From Chloroflexota bacterium (lineage in GTDB: Bacteria; Chloroflexota; Anaerolineae; J036; Brachytrichaceae): 39,135 nucleotides of DNA. Within the stretch, counting starts at the first letter, position 1. Each line of letters begins with the position of its first letter. The position numbers and the translations under genes were made by a program. Below the pieces are notes generated by a model. That model did no database searches, had not been told where the DNA came from, and saw only the letters and a program-made list of their open reading frames with translations. Positions 1 to 8,423 of the stretch are shown here, piece after piece. The stretch spans positions 1-39,135 of the forward strand of contig JAUQQA010000022.1 of assembly GCA_030550095.1 (NCBI GenBank), read 5' to 3'.

Positions 1-180
1 GTGGTCAAACTCAAGCATGCTAAGACCGTCCAAGGCGAGACTATCGCCATCAAGGTCAAAGGCAAGCGCGTGTTTGTCAACGACGCCGAGGTAATTGCCA
101 CGGACATTGAGGCGAGCAACGGCGTCATTCACGTGATTGACGCAGTGATTTTGCCGCCGAGCTTCAAGAAGAAACTCTGA
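1..180 (+). CDS. Fasciclin (FAS1) domain protein, C-terminal fragment
   Basis: The first 180 bases read as one open frame of 59 codons ending in TGA. The GTG at position 1 is probably an internal valine codon, because the gene continues beyond the window edge. The peptide carries the last strand-rich half of a FAS1 domain: a [22 protein letters not shown] stretch is the conserved second FAS1 motif (here split by lysine-rich residues before it), followed by VILPP. FAS1 domains are usually secreted or cell-surface adhesion modules. Only the C-terminus is visible, so signal peptide, domain number and start cannot be judged. It converges on amt and shares a bidirectional terminator with it. Confidence 0.85.
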   Translation: MVKLKHAKTVQGETIAIKVKGKRVFVNDAEVIATDIEASNGVIHVIDAVILPPSFKKKL

Positions 181-201
181 ACTGAAGACTTGCGGGGCAA
201 A

Positions 202-242
202 AAAGAAACATCCTCGGCAGCTCCTGCCGAGGATGTTTCTTT
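202..242. terminator. Bidirectional intrinsic terminator between fasciclin gene and amt
   Basis: A perfect inverted repeat of 19 bp (arms 202-220 and 224-242) encloses a 3-base CTC loop. It is bordered by A-rich sequence on the left and T-rich sequence on the right, so each strand has a U-tract after the hairpin. It lies between two convergent genes, which is where a shared terminator is expected. Confidence 0.9.
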
Positions 243-258
243 CTGGCGCAAGCGCGCT

Positions 259-1746
259 CTACTTACCCGCCGTCCCTGGCAACGGCGAAGGGCGGTAGAT
301 GCTAGACGCAGGGCTGGGCGCACCAGGCGTGAAGTCCACGTCCTGCGGGTATGCGATCATGCCATGCTCCATCGCATCCAAGCCCTGGATTTCCTCCTCC
401 GCACTCACGCGCAGCCCCATGGTCTTCTTGATAAGGAAGAAGAGCGCGCCTGCTGTCCCGGCTGTCCAGATGCCGCACACGACCACGCCGATGAGCTGGA
501 TGATGAGCTGCCCCAAGCCGCCGCCGTAGAACAGACCCGTGACACCGTTCAACGAGCCGAAAAGCCCAAGCGCGAGCGTCCCCCAAGCGCCGCTCACGAG
601 ATGCACGGGGATCGCGCCCACTGGGTCATCAATCTTCAGCTTCTCCAGCACCGCCCCGAAGATCATCATCACCACGCCACCCACTGCACCGATGATGATG
701 GAGTCGAGCGGCGTCACGTAGGCGCAAGGGGCAGTAATCGCAACTAGGCCTGCAAGCACGCCGTTGAACGCGGCACCCACGTTTGCCTTGCGCGCGGTAA
801 TGTAGCCGTAGATCACAGCAGCTGCCGCACCTGCTGCCGCAGCCAGGTTGGTGTTTGCTGCGACCAGTGCCACAGCATCAGCGTTGGCGCCATACATTGC
901 GAGCTGGCTGCCGGGGTTGAAGCCAAACCAGCCGAGCCACAAGATGAAGACGCCCAAGCCGAAGAGCGTGACTGAGTGACCAGGGATCGCGTTCGCCGAG
1001 CCGTCCTTGTTGAAGCGCCCGATGCGCGGCCCAAGCGCCAGCGTGCCCATGAGCGCTGCCCATCCTCCAACGCTGTGCACCACCGTCGAGCCAGCGAAGT
1101 CACGAAAACCGCCGCCAGGCACCAAACCTGTGGTGTCGCCCAATGTCCAAAGCCATCCCGTCCCCCACACCCAGTGCCCAAAGATGGGGTAGATGAGCGC
1201 TGAGATTACAATGCTGTAGATGAGGTAAGCGCTGAACTTGGTGCGCTCTGCCATCGCACCTGAGACGATGGTGGCGGCAGTTCCGGCGAAGACGAGCTGG
1301 AACAACCAGAACGCCAGCAGAGGCGCGTTGCCTACGTCGCCGTTGGCGCCGTTGAGGAAAAAGCTGCTGGTGCCAAACCAACCGCTCTGCACGGCACCGA
1401 ACATCAGACCATAGCCCACTGCCCAGTAGGCAAGGCTTGCCATGACGAAGTCCATCAGGTTCTTCATCATGATGTTGCTGGCGTTCTTGGCGCGTGTTAA
1501 CCCTGCCTCCACCAGCGCGAAGCCTGCCTGCATGAAGAACACGAGGAAGGCCGCGACGAGCATCCACATCGTGTCAATGCCGCGCACAAGCTCACCAGGG
1601 GTCGGGCCTTCTGTGTCGCCGAAGGCGATTCGTCCGCCCACTAGGAACACCACTGCCGCAGCCGCGGCGCCGATCAAGCGTGTGCTCACGAAACGCGCGT
1701 AGTTCCGCAAACGAATGGGTGCAGAAGGAAGTGTGTTCAACATCAT
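259..1746 (-). CDS. amt: Ammonium transporter (Amt/MEP/Rh family)
   Basis: This 495-residue integral membrane protein conducts ammonium/ammonia across the cytoplasmic membrane. An N-terminal hydrophobic segment (about residues 24-42) may be a cleaved signal or an extra helix before the usual eleven membrane spans. The signature around DFAGSTVVHSVGG places one pore histidine at H224; the second conserved histidine is H382 in PVHLVSGAWG. The family motif VEAGLTRAKNASNIMMKN is intact. The start is ATG at 1746 or the adjacent ATG at 1743; no good ribosome binding site precedes either. No PII (glnB/glnK) gene is next to it, although amt is commonly paired with one. The upstream 390 bases contain a hairpin and a perfect Shine-Dalgarno sequence with no gene (see separate entries). 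Confidence 0.95.
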   Translation of the reverse strand: MMLNTLPSAPIRLRNYARFVSTRLIGAAAAAVVFLVGGRIAFGDTEGPTPGELVRGIDTMWMLVAAFLVFFMQAGFALVEAGLTRAKNASNIMMKNLMDFVMASLAYWAVGYGLMFGAVQSGWFGTSSFFLNGANGDVGNAPLLAFWLFQLVFAGTAATIVSGAMAERTKFSAYLIYSIVISALIYPIFGHWVWGTGWLWTLGDTTGLVPGGGFRDFAGSTVVHSVGGWAALMGTLALGPRIGRFNKDGSANAIPGHSVTLFGLGVFILWLGWFGFNPGSQLAMYGANADAVALVAANTNLAAAAGAAAAVIYGYITARKANVGAAFNGVLAGLVAITAPCAYVTPLDSIIIGAVGGVVMMIFGAVLEKLKIDDPVGAIPVHLVSGAWGTLALGLFGSLNGVTGLFYGGGLGQLIIQLIGVVVCGIWTAGTAGALFFLIKKTMGLRVSAEEEIQGLDAMEHGMIAYPQDVDFTPGAPSPASSIYRPSPLPGTAGK

Positions 1747-1901
1747 TGCCTGCGCTTAAGCTCTCAGGAACGTCATTGGAACGCCCACAACGAGGTGGCG
1801 AAGGCTGCTACCCTAGAACAGGGATAACGGTCGCCAATGCTGCTCGCGCGTCGTGGCGCAGCGCTAGGGATGCATGATTAGCCGAACCTAGGTATGCGTG
1901 C

Positions 1902-1911
1902 TCACCTCCTT
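1902..1911 (-). promoter_or_regulatory. Perfect Shine-Dalgarno sequence with no following gene
   Basis: Read on the minus strand, 1911 to 1902 is AAGGAGGTGA, the full complement of the 16S rRNA 3' end. It lies about 155 bases before the amt start. No start codon follows at normal spacing with an open frame: the GTG inside the motif opens a frame that stops after five codons, and the next ATG gives only three codons. It may initiate a tiny leader peptide or take part in RNA pairing. Confidence 0.45.
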
Positions 1912-1935
1912 GACCTCACTTGCTTGCGAGCGCTT

Positions 1936-1980
1936 CGAAAACAGAAAAGCCCGCTGATGCTCTCAATGCATCGCGGGCTT
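1936..1980 (-). terminator. Minus-strand terminator-like hairpin upstream of amt
   Basis: On the minus strand the arm 1980-1968 pairs with 1960-1947 through 13 base pairs with one bulged base and a 7-base loop. It is followed by a T-rich run (TTTTCTGTTTT, 1948-1938). The plus-strand side has no T-run, so termination should act on leftward transcripts. No leftward gene lies upstream: the next gene at 2140 runs rightward. It therefore either attenuates a long amt leader or ends an unrecognised small RNA. Confidence 0.65.
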
Positions 1981-2049
1981 CGTGGCTCGCCTTGAGTATT
2001 GTGCCTATATCTTACCACAAGGCGCGGGGCGACCCGGGTTAAGAAGATT

Positions 2050-2055
2050 TAAAAT
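2050..2055 (+). promoter_or_regulatory. Possible -10 box for the LCP gene
   Basis: TAAAAT matches the TATAAT consensus at five of six positions in an A/T-rich island within GC-rich surroundings, 84 bases before the ATG. I see no good -35 box at 16-18 bases upstream, so this is a weak call. Confidence 0.3.
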
Positions 2056-2139
2056 GCAGGCCCATCCCGCTAACCACGCTGCACACTCAAGACGCAACGC
2101 GACCAAAGGGGAAATGTGCTTGGAGGGGCATAGGGCACG

Positions 2140-4179
2140 ATGAAGTTGTACTTCAAGGTTTTCTTCACGACTGCGCTCGTTTTGGTGCAGCTCCTCGCTT
2201 CGGCGCTTGGTGTTGCTGATCTTGCACATGCGCAGCAAGACCCGACGCTTACACCTACACCTATCCCCATTCCTAAGCCTGCGCGAGCAGTGCGGTTGCC
2301 GCCCAACGTGTTCAACATCGCCCTGCTCGGTGTGGACAAGCGCCCTGATCGCGGCTTCATGAATACCGATGTGATCATCATCGCAAGCGTCAACCCAGAC
2401 GTGCCCGCGGTCACGCTGCTCTCCATCCCGCGCGACACCCTTGCTTACATCCCTGGTGTCGGTGTGCAGAAGATCAACACTGCGTACGCCATTGGCGGTC
2501 CTCGGCTCTTCAAGCAGACGATTCGCTACAACTTCGGGCTGGAAATTGATCACTACGCCATGGTGAACTTTGCGGGCGTGGTTCACGCTGTGGACGCGCT
2601 TGGTGGTGTGGATGTGATCGTCACCTGCCCGCTCAAACACACCTTCCCGCGCGACCCGTACTACATGGGTGGTCCCATCGTGGCGCGCGACTATGTGGAC
2701 AAGTTCACAGGCGAGGTTTGGCGTGCGGGGACGCGCGTGCCCTTGCTCACGATTGACCTGCCGCGCCCCGGCGTGTACACGCTCAACGGCTTGCAGGCGC
2801 TTGCTTACGTGCGCGCGCGCTACGGCGTGCCGGGCGGCGACGTGGATCGCGGTCGGCGCGAGCAACGCCTCGTGCGCGCCATGCTCGCCAAGGTGCGGCA
2901 AATTCAATCACCTGCGGCGCTCATTCAGCTTTACAACGCCGTCAAAGACGATGTTGAAACTGATCTCTCGCTGGAGGCGCTGTTGCGCTACGCCCTGATC
3001 GCTAGCAGGCTTGGCGATTCGGTGATCCGCAGCTTTTACATCAGCGGAAATGACAGCGCTGGTGAGGCGCTTGATCCCGCACTTGCGGGACTTCGCGCGA
3101 ACCGCGTTGCCTACATCGAGCGCGCGCTCAATGTCTCGCTCAATCAGCATGTTAGCGCTGGCATTCCTATCGAAGTGCTCAATGGCACGAATGATGCGGG
3201 CTTTGCGCTCGCTGCTGCGGATCGTCTGCGCGAGCTTGGTTTCACCATCACCGATGTGCGCGCCGCGGAGCGCCCCTATGCCCAGACCGTGATCCTCGAC
3301 CACACGACCACGAAGAAAGGCAGCCCCATTCCGCTCTTGTTGCGCACGTTTAACCTCTCGCCGAAGCAAGTGGTTGAGATGCCACGCAGCGACGGGCCAC
3401 GCCTCTCCGTGATCATCGGTCCAGACTTCAACCCTTGTTACTACGCGCCTTCGTTGCAAGCAACGGGGAGCGAGCCTGTGTCGGGCCGAGCCGTTGCTGA
3501 GGTCAAGTCGCCCTTAAAGCAATCAGTGGTGGCAGAGGCACCGCAGGCGCAAGCTGTGCAGGAGTTGCTCAACGACACAAGCGTCATCACCACTGCTACC
3601 GCGCTGCTCAGCGCGCAAGTGCCAGCCAGCTCAACGCTCCTAGTGCCCGGCACGCGCTTTGTGGTGCTGCCGAGCGTTGGTGCGAATGTGCGCGCCTCGC
3701 CGACACTCCGCGACTTCACCATCTTGGCGCGCCTTCCGAAGGGAGCAACAGGAGAGATCGTCGGGCGCAGCTTGGATGGCAAATGGCTTCAGGTCCGTCT
3801 CCCCGACGGTCGCCTCGGTTGGGTCAGCGCCGACTTGGTGCAAATCGTTGACGAGTCGGCAGAGCCAACGCCGACGCCAACACCACCGCAGCCAATGCCG
3901 ATGCCAACCTCAACACCGCCGCAGCCAACACCAACGCCCATCCCCGCCGACCGCCCCTACGTGATGGTGCCTGTGGGCGATGCTGTGAACGTCCGTGCTG
4001 CGCCGAGCTTAAACGCGCGGATCATCGGCTTGCTGCGCTCGCAGCAAACGGCGCCGATCTTGGGCAAAAGCGCCAACGGATTGTGGTGGCAAGTGCTCTT
4101 CCAAGGACAACCCGCATGGGTGAACGCTTCGGTGGTGACGACAGTGGGGAACTTGGTGAATGTGCCAGTTGTGGAATAA
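2140..4179 (+). CDS. LytR-CpsA-Psr (LCP) family protein with LytR_C and two SH3b domains
   Basis: This 679-residue secreted or membrane-anchored protein belongs to the LCP family, whose members transfer lipid-linked glycopolymers to peptidoglycan. A signal peptide or membrane anchor spans residues 5-30 (ending near AHA-QQD), followed by a Thr/Pro-rich spacer. The LCP catalytic domain runs from about residue 58 to 245 with the typical LLGVDKRPDRG, NTDVIII and SIPRDT motifs. A LytR_C domain covers about 341-430 (IPIEVLNGTNDAGFA). Two bacterial SH3 domains (about 507-575 and 607-675, each with NVRA.PSL-type signatures) are joined by a TPTPTPPQP linker. SH3b modules probably bind the cell wall. 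GGAGGGG at 2122-2128 supports the ATG start. A cyclophilin gene follows 12 bases downstream. The glycopolymer substrate is unknown. Confidence 0.9.
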   Translation: MKLYFKVFFTTALVLVQLLASALGVADLAHAQQDPTLTPTPIPIPKPARAVRLPPNVFNIALLGVDKRPDRGFMNTDVIIIASVNPDVPAVTLLSIPRDTLAYIPGVGVQKINTAYAIGGPRLFKQTIRYNFGLEIDHYAMVNFAGVVHAVDALGGVDVIVTCPLKHTFPRDPYYMGGPIVARDYVDKFTGEVWRAGTRVPLLTIDLPRPGVYTLNGLQALAYVRARYGVPGGDVDRGRREQRLVRAMLAKVRQIQSPAALIQLYNAVKDDVETDLSLEALLRYALIASRLGDSVIRSFYISGNDSAGEALDPALAGLRANRVAYIERALNVSLNQHVSAGIPIEVLNGTNDAGFALAAADRLRELGFTITDVRAAERPYAQTVILDHTTTKKGSPIPLLLRTFNLSPKQVVEMPRSDGPRLSVIIGPDFNPCYYAPSLQATGSEPVSGRAVAEVKSPLKQSVVAEAPQAQAVQELLNDTSVITTATALLSAQVPASSTLLVPGTRFVVLPSVGANVRASPTLRDFTILARLPKGATGEIVGRSLDGKWLQVRLPDGRLGWVSADLVQIVDESAEPTPTPTPPQPMPMPTSTPPQPTPTPIPADRPYVMVPVGDAVNVRAAPSLNARIIGLLRSQQTAPILGKSANGLWWQVLFQGQPAWVNASVVTTVGNLVNVPVVE

Positions 4180-4191
4180 TCAGCGCCGCAC

Positions 4192-4701
4192 ATGAAACAG
4201 TACAAAGCGCCACCGCCAATGGTGATCGACCCCACCAAGCGCTATCGCGCGATCTTCAAGACGGGCAAGGGTGAATTTGAGGCCATCTTGTTTGCAGATA
4301 AGGCGCCGATCACCGTAAACAATTTCGTCTTCCTCGCGCGCGAGGGCTTCTACAACAACACCACGTTCCACCGCGTGATCAAGGGGTTCATGGCGCAAGG
4401 CGGCGACCCCACCGGCACAGGGCGCGGTGGTCCGGGCTACCGCTTCGCTGATGAGTTCCATCCCGAATTGCGCCACGACGGTCCCGGCGTGCTTTCGATG
4501 GCAAACGCTGGACCCAACACCAACGGCTCGCAATTCTTCATCACACACGCAGCGACGCCTTGGCTCGACGGCAAGCACAGCGTCTTTGGCAAGGTTGTGC
4601 GCGGCATGGACGTGGTGCTCGCGCTCCCTGAGCGCGATCCTATGCGCGCAAAAGCGCCGGGCGAAGTGCTCTACAGCGTCACCATTATCGAGGAGGACTG
4701 A
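4192..4701 (+). CDS. Cyclophilin-type peptidyl-prolyl cis-trans isomerase
   Basis: This 169-residue protein catalyses cis-trans isomerisation of prolyl peptide bonds. The cyclophilin core is complete. [14 protein letters not shown] (residues 59-72) holds the catalytic arginine R61, and [11 protein letters not shown] (108-118) plus the [12 protein letters not shown] segment form the rest of the active site. There is no signal peptide, so it is probably cytosolic. A short extension of about 15 residues precedes the first strand. No clear ribosome binding site is seen; the gene starts 12 bases after the LCP stop and may be translated by coupling. murI follows 9 bases later. The length is typical for bacterial single-domain cyclophilins. 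Confidence 0.95.
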   Translation: MKQYKAPPPMVIDPTKRYRAIFKTGKGEFEAILFADKAPITVNNFVFLAREGFYNNTTFHRVIKGFMAQGGDPTGTGRGGPGYRFADEFHPELRHDGPGVLSMANAGPNTNGSQFFITHAATPWLDGKHSVFGKVVRGMDVVLALPERDPMRAKAPGEVLYSVTIIEED

Positions 4702-4710
4702 GCGCGTGCT

Positions 4711-5532
4711 GTGATCGGCGTCTTCGACTCGGGGATCGGTGGGCTGACGGTGTGGCGCGAGATCGTGCGCGCGCTGCCCGATGCGCCGACTCTCTACCTC
4801 GCCGATCAAGCGTTCTTGCCGTACGGTGAGCGCCCTGCCGCCGTCGTGCGGGAGCGAACGTTGACGTGTGTAGGCTGGCTTGCTGAGCAGGGGTGCGACC
4901 CAATCGTCGTGGCGTGCAACACGGCTTCGGCTGTGGCGCTCGAAGCAGCGCGGGCAGCGTTTCCGCATGTGAAGATCGTGGGCATGGAGCCGGCGGTGAA
5001 ACCCGCCGTGCAACAAACGCGCACGGGCGTGATCGGCGTGCTCGCCACCACCACCACCTTGCGCAGCGCGCGCTACGCTGCGCTCGTTGCGCAATGGCGC
5101 GCGTCCGCGGCGATCCTGAGCCAAGCTTGCCCAGAATGGGTCATTGCAGTGGAACAGTGCGACACGGGCGCGCAACTCCAACATGTCGTCGAGTCATGCT
5201 TGACGCCATTGTTGGCGAACAACGCGGACGCCATCGTGCTCGGATGCACGCATTTCCCCTTCCTGCTGCCTTGGATCGAGCAAGCGGTGGCGCGCTGGCG
5301 CGATGCCAACGCGCAATCCGCGCATGAAGTGCGTCTGATCGATCCTTCGCCTGCCGTCGCGCGGCAGGTGGCGCGGTTCTGGCAACCGCGTGTTGCCTTG
5401 TTGAACGATCGCGCGACGCACCGTTTCTTCACCACGGGCGACGCGGATCAGTTCGCGCGCGTCGCTTCGTTTTGGCTCGGTCAACCCACTCATGCTGCTG
5501 CGCTTACCCCCGCGCTGCAAGCTCTCGCCTAA
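4711..5532 (+). CDS. murI: Glutamate racemase
   Basis: This 273-residue cofactor-independent racemase makes D-glutamate for peptidoglycan. Both catalytic cysteines are present: C69 in VVACNTASA and C179 in LGCTHFPF. The N-terminal FDSGIGGLTV motif (residues 5-14) is intact. The start is GTG at 4711, chosen because AGGAGG sits at 4691-4696, overlapping the end of the upstream cyclophilin gene, and because the family motif begins right after it. The last 15 or so residues are alanine-rich and unremarkable. Together with the LCP gene this suggests a small cell-wall cluster. Confidence 0.95.
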   Translation: MIGVFDSGIGGLTVWREIVRALPDAPTLYLADQAFLPYGERPAAVVRERTLTCVGWLAEQGCDPIVVACNTASAVALEAARAAFPHVKIVGMEPAVKPAVQQTRTGVIGVLATTTTLRSARYAALVAQWRASAAILSQACPEWVIAVEQCDTGAQLQHVVESCLTPLLANNADAIVLGCTHFPFLLPWIEQAVARWRDANAQSAHEVRLIDPSPAVARQVARFWQPRVALLNDRATHRFFTTGDADQFARVASFWLGQPTHAAALTPALQALA

Positions 5533-5552
5533 GTCAATGACTAAACAACGCT

Positions 5553-6212
5553 ATGGATTTGCTTGACCTTGAACTCCACTGCCACACGCGATACTCGCCA
5601 GATAGCCTTGTGAAGTTGCCTGAGTTGATCGCGCACGCGCGCGCCGTTGGGCTACATCGCCTTGCGATCACCGACCACAACGAGATCGAGGGTGCGCTGC
5701 GGGCGCACGAAATGGCGCCAGACCTCATCATCGTGGGCGAGGAGGTGCTCGCGCAAGAGGGTGAGTTGCTTTGCTTGTTCATCCACGAGCGCATCCCGCC
5801 AGGGTTGCCCTTGGCAGAGACGATCGAACGCGTGCACGCGCAGGGTGGCATTTGCGGACCTTCGCATCCCCTCGATCCGCGGCGCGCGGGCATTGGCTTG
5901 GAGAACTTGCTGCGCTACATGCCGCACTTCGACTTCATCGAGGTCTTCAACGCGCGGCTGCGCGACCCCAGCAAGAACGCTGAGGCTGCGCGCATCGCAT
6001 TGGAGCACGACGTGCCTGGCATCTGCACCAGCGACGCGCACACCCTCGCCGAAGTGGGGATCAGCCGCACGCGCATCCGCCCCTACACCTCGCCTCAAGA
6101 TTTCGTGGCTGCGCTACGCAAGGCGGAGTTCGTGCCGCATTACAGCTCCCTCATGGCGAACATCGGCTCGCGGCTTGCAGTGCTCGCGCGTGAGTTGGGC
6201 TTGGCGCGCTGA
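5553..6212 (+). CDS. PHP-domain metal-dependent phosphoesterase-like protein
   Basis: This 219-residue protein has the polymerase and histidinol phosphatase (PHP) fold. Metal-ligand motifs are visible in order: ELHCHTRYSPDS (H9, H11, D17), TDHNEIEG (D41, H42), a glutamate near residue 62 in VGEEV, PSHPLD in the middle, and TSDAHTLAEVG near the C-terminus. It resembles the small stand-alone PHP proteins, some of which hydrolyse nucleotide or nucleoside phosphates, but the substrate here cannot be read from sequence. The start ATG at 5553 lies 20 bases after murI with no obvious ribosome binding site. The next gene begins about 100 bases downstream, or 3 bases downstream if a TTG start is used. 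Confidence 0.85.
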   Translation: MDLLDLELHCHTRYSPDSLVKLPELIAHARAVGLHRLAITDHNEIEGALRAHEMAPDLIIVGEEVLAQEGELLCLFIHERIPPGLPLAETIERVHAQGGICGPSHPLDPRRAGIGLENLLRYMPHFDFIEVFNARLRDPSKNAEAARIALEHDVPGICTSDAHTLAEVGISRTRIRPYTSPQDFVAALRKAEFVPHYSSLMANIGSRLAVLARELGLAR

Positions 6213-6314
6213 GCTTTGGGATCAACGGCGTTCACGTTTGACCAACGCGCGATCGCCGCGTTACACGCAGGCGCAATTACACTTGAGCAAAACCTTAGCG
6301 GAGCACAACACGCC

Positions 6315-8378
6315 ATGCCACAAAATCTCTGGAACGACCAAGAGGCGCTGGGGTTGAACCCTCTAGGGTTGCTCGTCTATCGCTCGCGCTTGCTCGGCGC
6401 TGATCGCAGCGTGGTCAACATCTTTGGTGGGAACACCTCGGTCAAAAGTGTCGAGCGCGATCATCTCGGGCGCGCGGTGAACGTGTTGTGGGTGAAGGGC
6501 AGCGGGAGCGACCTCGCTACGTGTACAGAGAAGGACTTCGCTGGTTTGAAGCTCGACGAGGTGTTGCCGCTCATGGCGCGCGACGCGATGAGCGACGAGG
6601 AGATGATCGCTTACCTCGCGCGTTGCCAATTCGAGCCGAACCGCCCGCGCCAATCCATCGAGACGCTGCTGCACGCCTTCACGCCTCACGCGCACGTGGA
6701 TCACACGCACCCTGACGCGATCATCGCGCTTGCCTGCGCGGCACGTGGTGAGGCGGCTGCGCGCGAGGTGTTCGGCGAAACCATGATTTGGGCGCCATAC
6801 ATGCGCCCAGGCTTTGCGCTGAGCAAATACATCGCTGAGCGCCTGCGCGAACATCCAGAAGCCACGTGCGTGATCATGGGCAAGCACGGCTTGATCACAT
6901 GGGGCGAGAACGCGAAGCAGTGCTACTTGAACACGTTGGCGCACATCCAACGCGCCGAAGAGGCGCTGCGCGAGGCGGAGCGCCGCGTTTTCGTTGCCGT
7001 CAGCCCGCATGCGCCGCAACTCACACCGCAACAACGCGCTGAGGTCGCCGCCGCGGTGATGCCCACGCTACGCGGCGCGGTCAGCGCCCAACGGCGCCAA
7101 ATCGTGCTCTTCGACGACGGCGAGGACGTGTTGCAGTTTCTCGCGCGCGCCGATGCCGAGCCGCTCTCCCAAGTGGGCGCGGCCTGCCCCGATCACCTCG
7201 TACACACCAAGCGCGTGCCGCTGTTTGTCCAGTGGGACGGGCAAGACGTTGTGGCGCTCAAGCAAGCGCTCGCGCAAGGCGTCGCTGATTACATCGCGCG
7301 CTACGCAGCGTATTTCCAGCGCCATAACGCCGACCCCAGCGTAAAGATGATGGACCCTGCGCCGCGCATTGTTTTGGTGCCGGGCTTGGGCATGTTCACG
7401 ACTGGGCGCGATGCCTTCCAAGCTGATGTGGCGCGCCAGCTCTATCACCGCGCGATTGCCGTCATGACGTTGTGCACGCGCGTGGACCAGTTCACCTCGC
7501 TGGATGAGCGTGAAACGTTCGAGATCGAGTACTGGCCTCTGGAGCTGTACAAGCTCACGCTCCGCCCGCCAGAGCGCGAGCTTGCTGGGCGCGTCGCGTT
7601 CGTCACGGGCGGCGCAAGCGGCATTGGTCGCGCCATCGCACGCCGCCTGGCGCAAGAAGGCGCGCACGTGGTGATCGCCGATATCAACCTTGAAGGCGCG
7701 CAAGCTGTCGCTGATGAGATTTGCAAAGCGCAAGGCTTCAAGCGCGCGCTTGCTGTGCGTTGCGACGTGACGCGCGAGGATGAAGTTGCGCGCGCTTTCG
7801 CCGAGATGGCGCGCGCCTATGGTGGTGTGGATATTGTGGTGAACAACGCCGGCATCGCCACCAGCGCGCCCATCGAGGAAACCACGCTTGCCGATTGGCA
7901 ACGCAACATGGACGTGTTGGCGACGGGTTATTTCCTCGTCGCGCGCGAGGCGTTCCGCATGTTGAAACAGCAAGGACGCGGTGGCGCGCTGGTGTTCATC
8001 GCTAGCAAGAACAGCGTTTACGCTGGCAAGAACGCCAGCGCCTATAGCGCGGCAAAAGCTGCCGAGCTGCACCTCGCGCGCTGCCTTGCCGAAGAGGGCG
8101 GCGCTTTCGGCATTCGCGTCAACAGCGTGTTGCCCGACGCGGTGCTGCAAGGCAGCGGCATTTGGAACAGCCGCTGGCGCGAGGAGCGCGCCAAAACTTA
8201 CGGCATTCGCCCCGAAGAGCTTGAAGCCTATTACGCGGCGCGCACCACGCTCAAGGTGAACGTCTTCCCCGAGGATGTTGCTGAGGCGGTGCTCTTTCTC
8301 GCTTCTGACCGCGCGAGCAAGACCACCGGCGCGATGCTAACCGTGGACGGCGGCGTCGCGGCAGCCTACGCGCGCTGA
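6315..8378 (+). CDS. Bifunctional class II aldolase / short-chain dehydrogenase (RhaD-AD type)
   Basis: The 687-residue product fuses an N-terminal class II aldolase/adducin domain (about 1-400) to a C-terminal short-chain dehydrogenase (about 420-687). In the aldolase half, the histidine cluster HAHVDHTH (residues 125-133) and a later GKHGLITWG motif provide the metal site. In the dehydrogenase half, TGGASGIG near 430 binds NAD(P), NNAG follows, and YSAAK near 577 is the catalytic YxxxK. Relatives include rhamnulose-1-phosphate aldolase/lactaldehyde dehydrogenase fusions, but no rhamnose genes are nearby, so the sugar is uncertain. I chose ATG 6315 because MPQNLWNDQEALGLNP matches the usual family N-terminus; a TTG at 6216 would add 33 residues that look unrelated. 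The family length supports the shorter form. Confidence 0.88.
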   Translation: MPQNLWNDQEALGLNPLGLLVYRSRLLGADRSVVNIFGGNTSVKSVERDHLGRAVNVLWVKGSGSDLATCTEKDFAGLKLDEVLPLMARDAMSDEEMIAYLARCQFEPNRPRQSIETLLHAFTPHAHVDHTHPDAIIALACAARGEAAAREVFGETMIWAPYMRPGFALSKYIAERLREHPEATCVIMGKHGLITWGENAKQCYLNTLAHIQRAEEALREAERRVFVAVSPHAPQLTPQQRAEVAAAVMPTLRGAVSAQRRQIVLFDDGEDVLQFLARADAEPLSQVGAACPDHLVHTKRVPLFVQWDGQDVVALKQALAQGVADYIARYAAYFQRHNADPSVKMMDPAPRIVLVPGLGMFTTGRDAFQADVARQLYHRAIAVMTLCTRVDQFTSLDERETFEIEYWPLELYKLTLRPPERELAGRVAFVTGGASGIGRAIARRLAQEGAHVVIADINLEGAQAVADEICKAQGFKRALAVRCDVTREDEVARAFAEMARAYGGVDIVVNNAGIATSAPIEETTLADWQRNMDVLATGYFLVAREAFRMLKQQGRGGALVFIASKNSVYAGKNASAYSAAKAAELHLARCLAEEGGAFGIRVNSVLPDAVLQGSGIWNSRWREERAKTYGIRPEELEAYYAARTTLKVNVFPEDVAEAVLFLASDRASKTTGAMLTVDGGVAAAYAR

Positions 8379-8423
8379 GCGCCGACCCGAAATCAGGGCA
8401 CTTGGTGAATAATTGCTAACAAC

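Larger units (their letters stand above)
1747..2139. other. Divergent intergenic region between amt and the LCP gene
   Basis: This 393-base gap separates divergently transcribed amt (minus) and the LCP-family gene (plus). I see a minus-strand terminator-like hairpin (1936-1980), an isolated perfect Shine-Dalgarno sequence on the minus strand (1902-1911), and an A/T-rich -10-like box on the plus strand (2050-2055). About 190 bases lie between the hairpin and the amt start. They contain several short inverted repeats, for example TACCCT/AGGGTA around 1810-1826, but match no riboswitch class I can name. No convincing ORF is present. Confidence 0.6.

Noticed and set aside
1808-1832. Resemblance to a 23S rRNA helix or an I-SceI-like site (CAGGGATAAC)
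   Set aside because: Only about ten bases agree, with no flanking rRNA sequence or homing endonuclease.
2005-2907. 300-codon minus-strand frame that could have been the gene ended by the 1936-1980 hairpin
   Set aside because: The frame lies mostly antisense to the LCP domain and has shadow-frame composition; the hairpin remains unexplained.
7068-8150. 360-codon minus-strand frame opposite the aldolase/dehydrogenase
   Set aside because: Antisense to conserved dehydrogenase motifs, no ribosome binding site, no recognisable domain.
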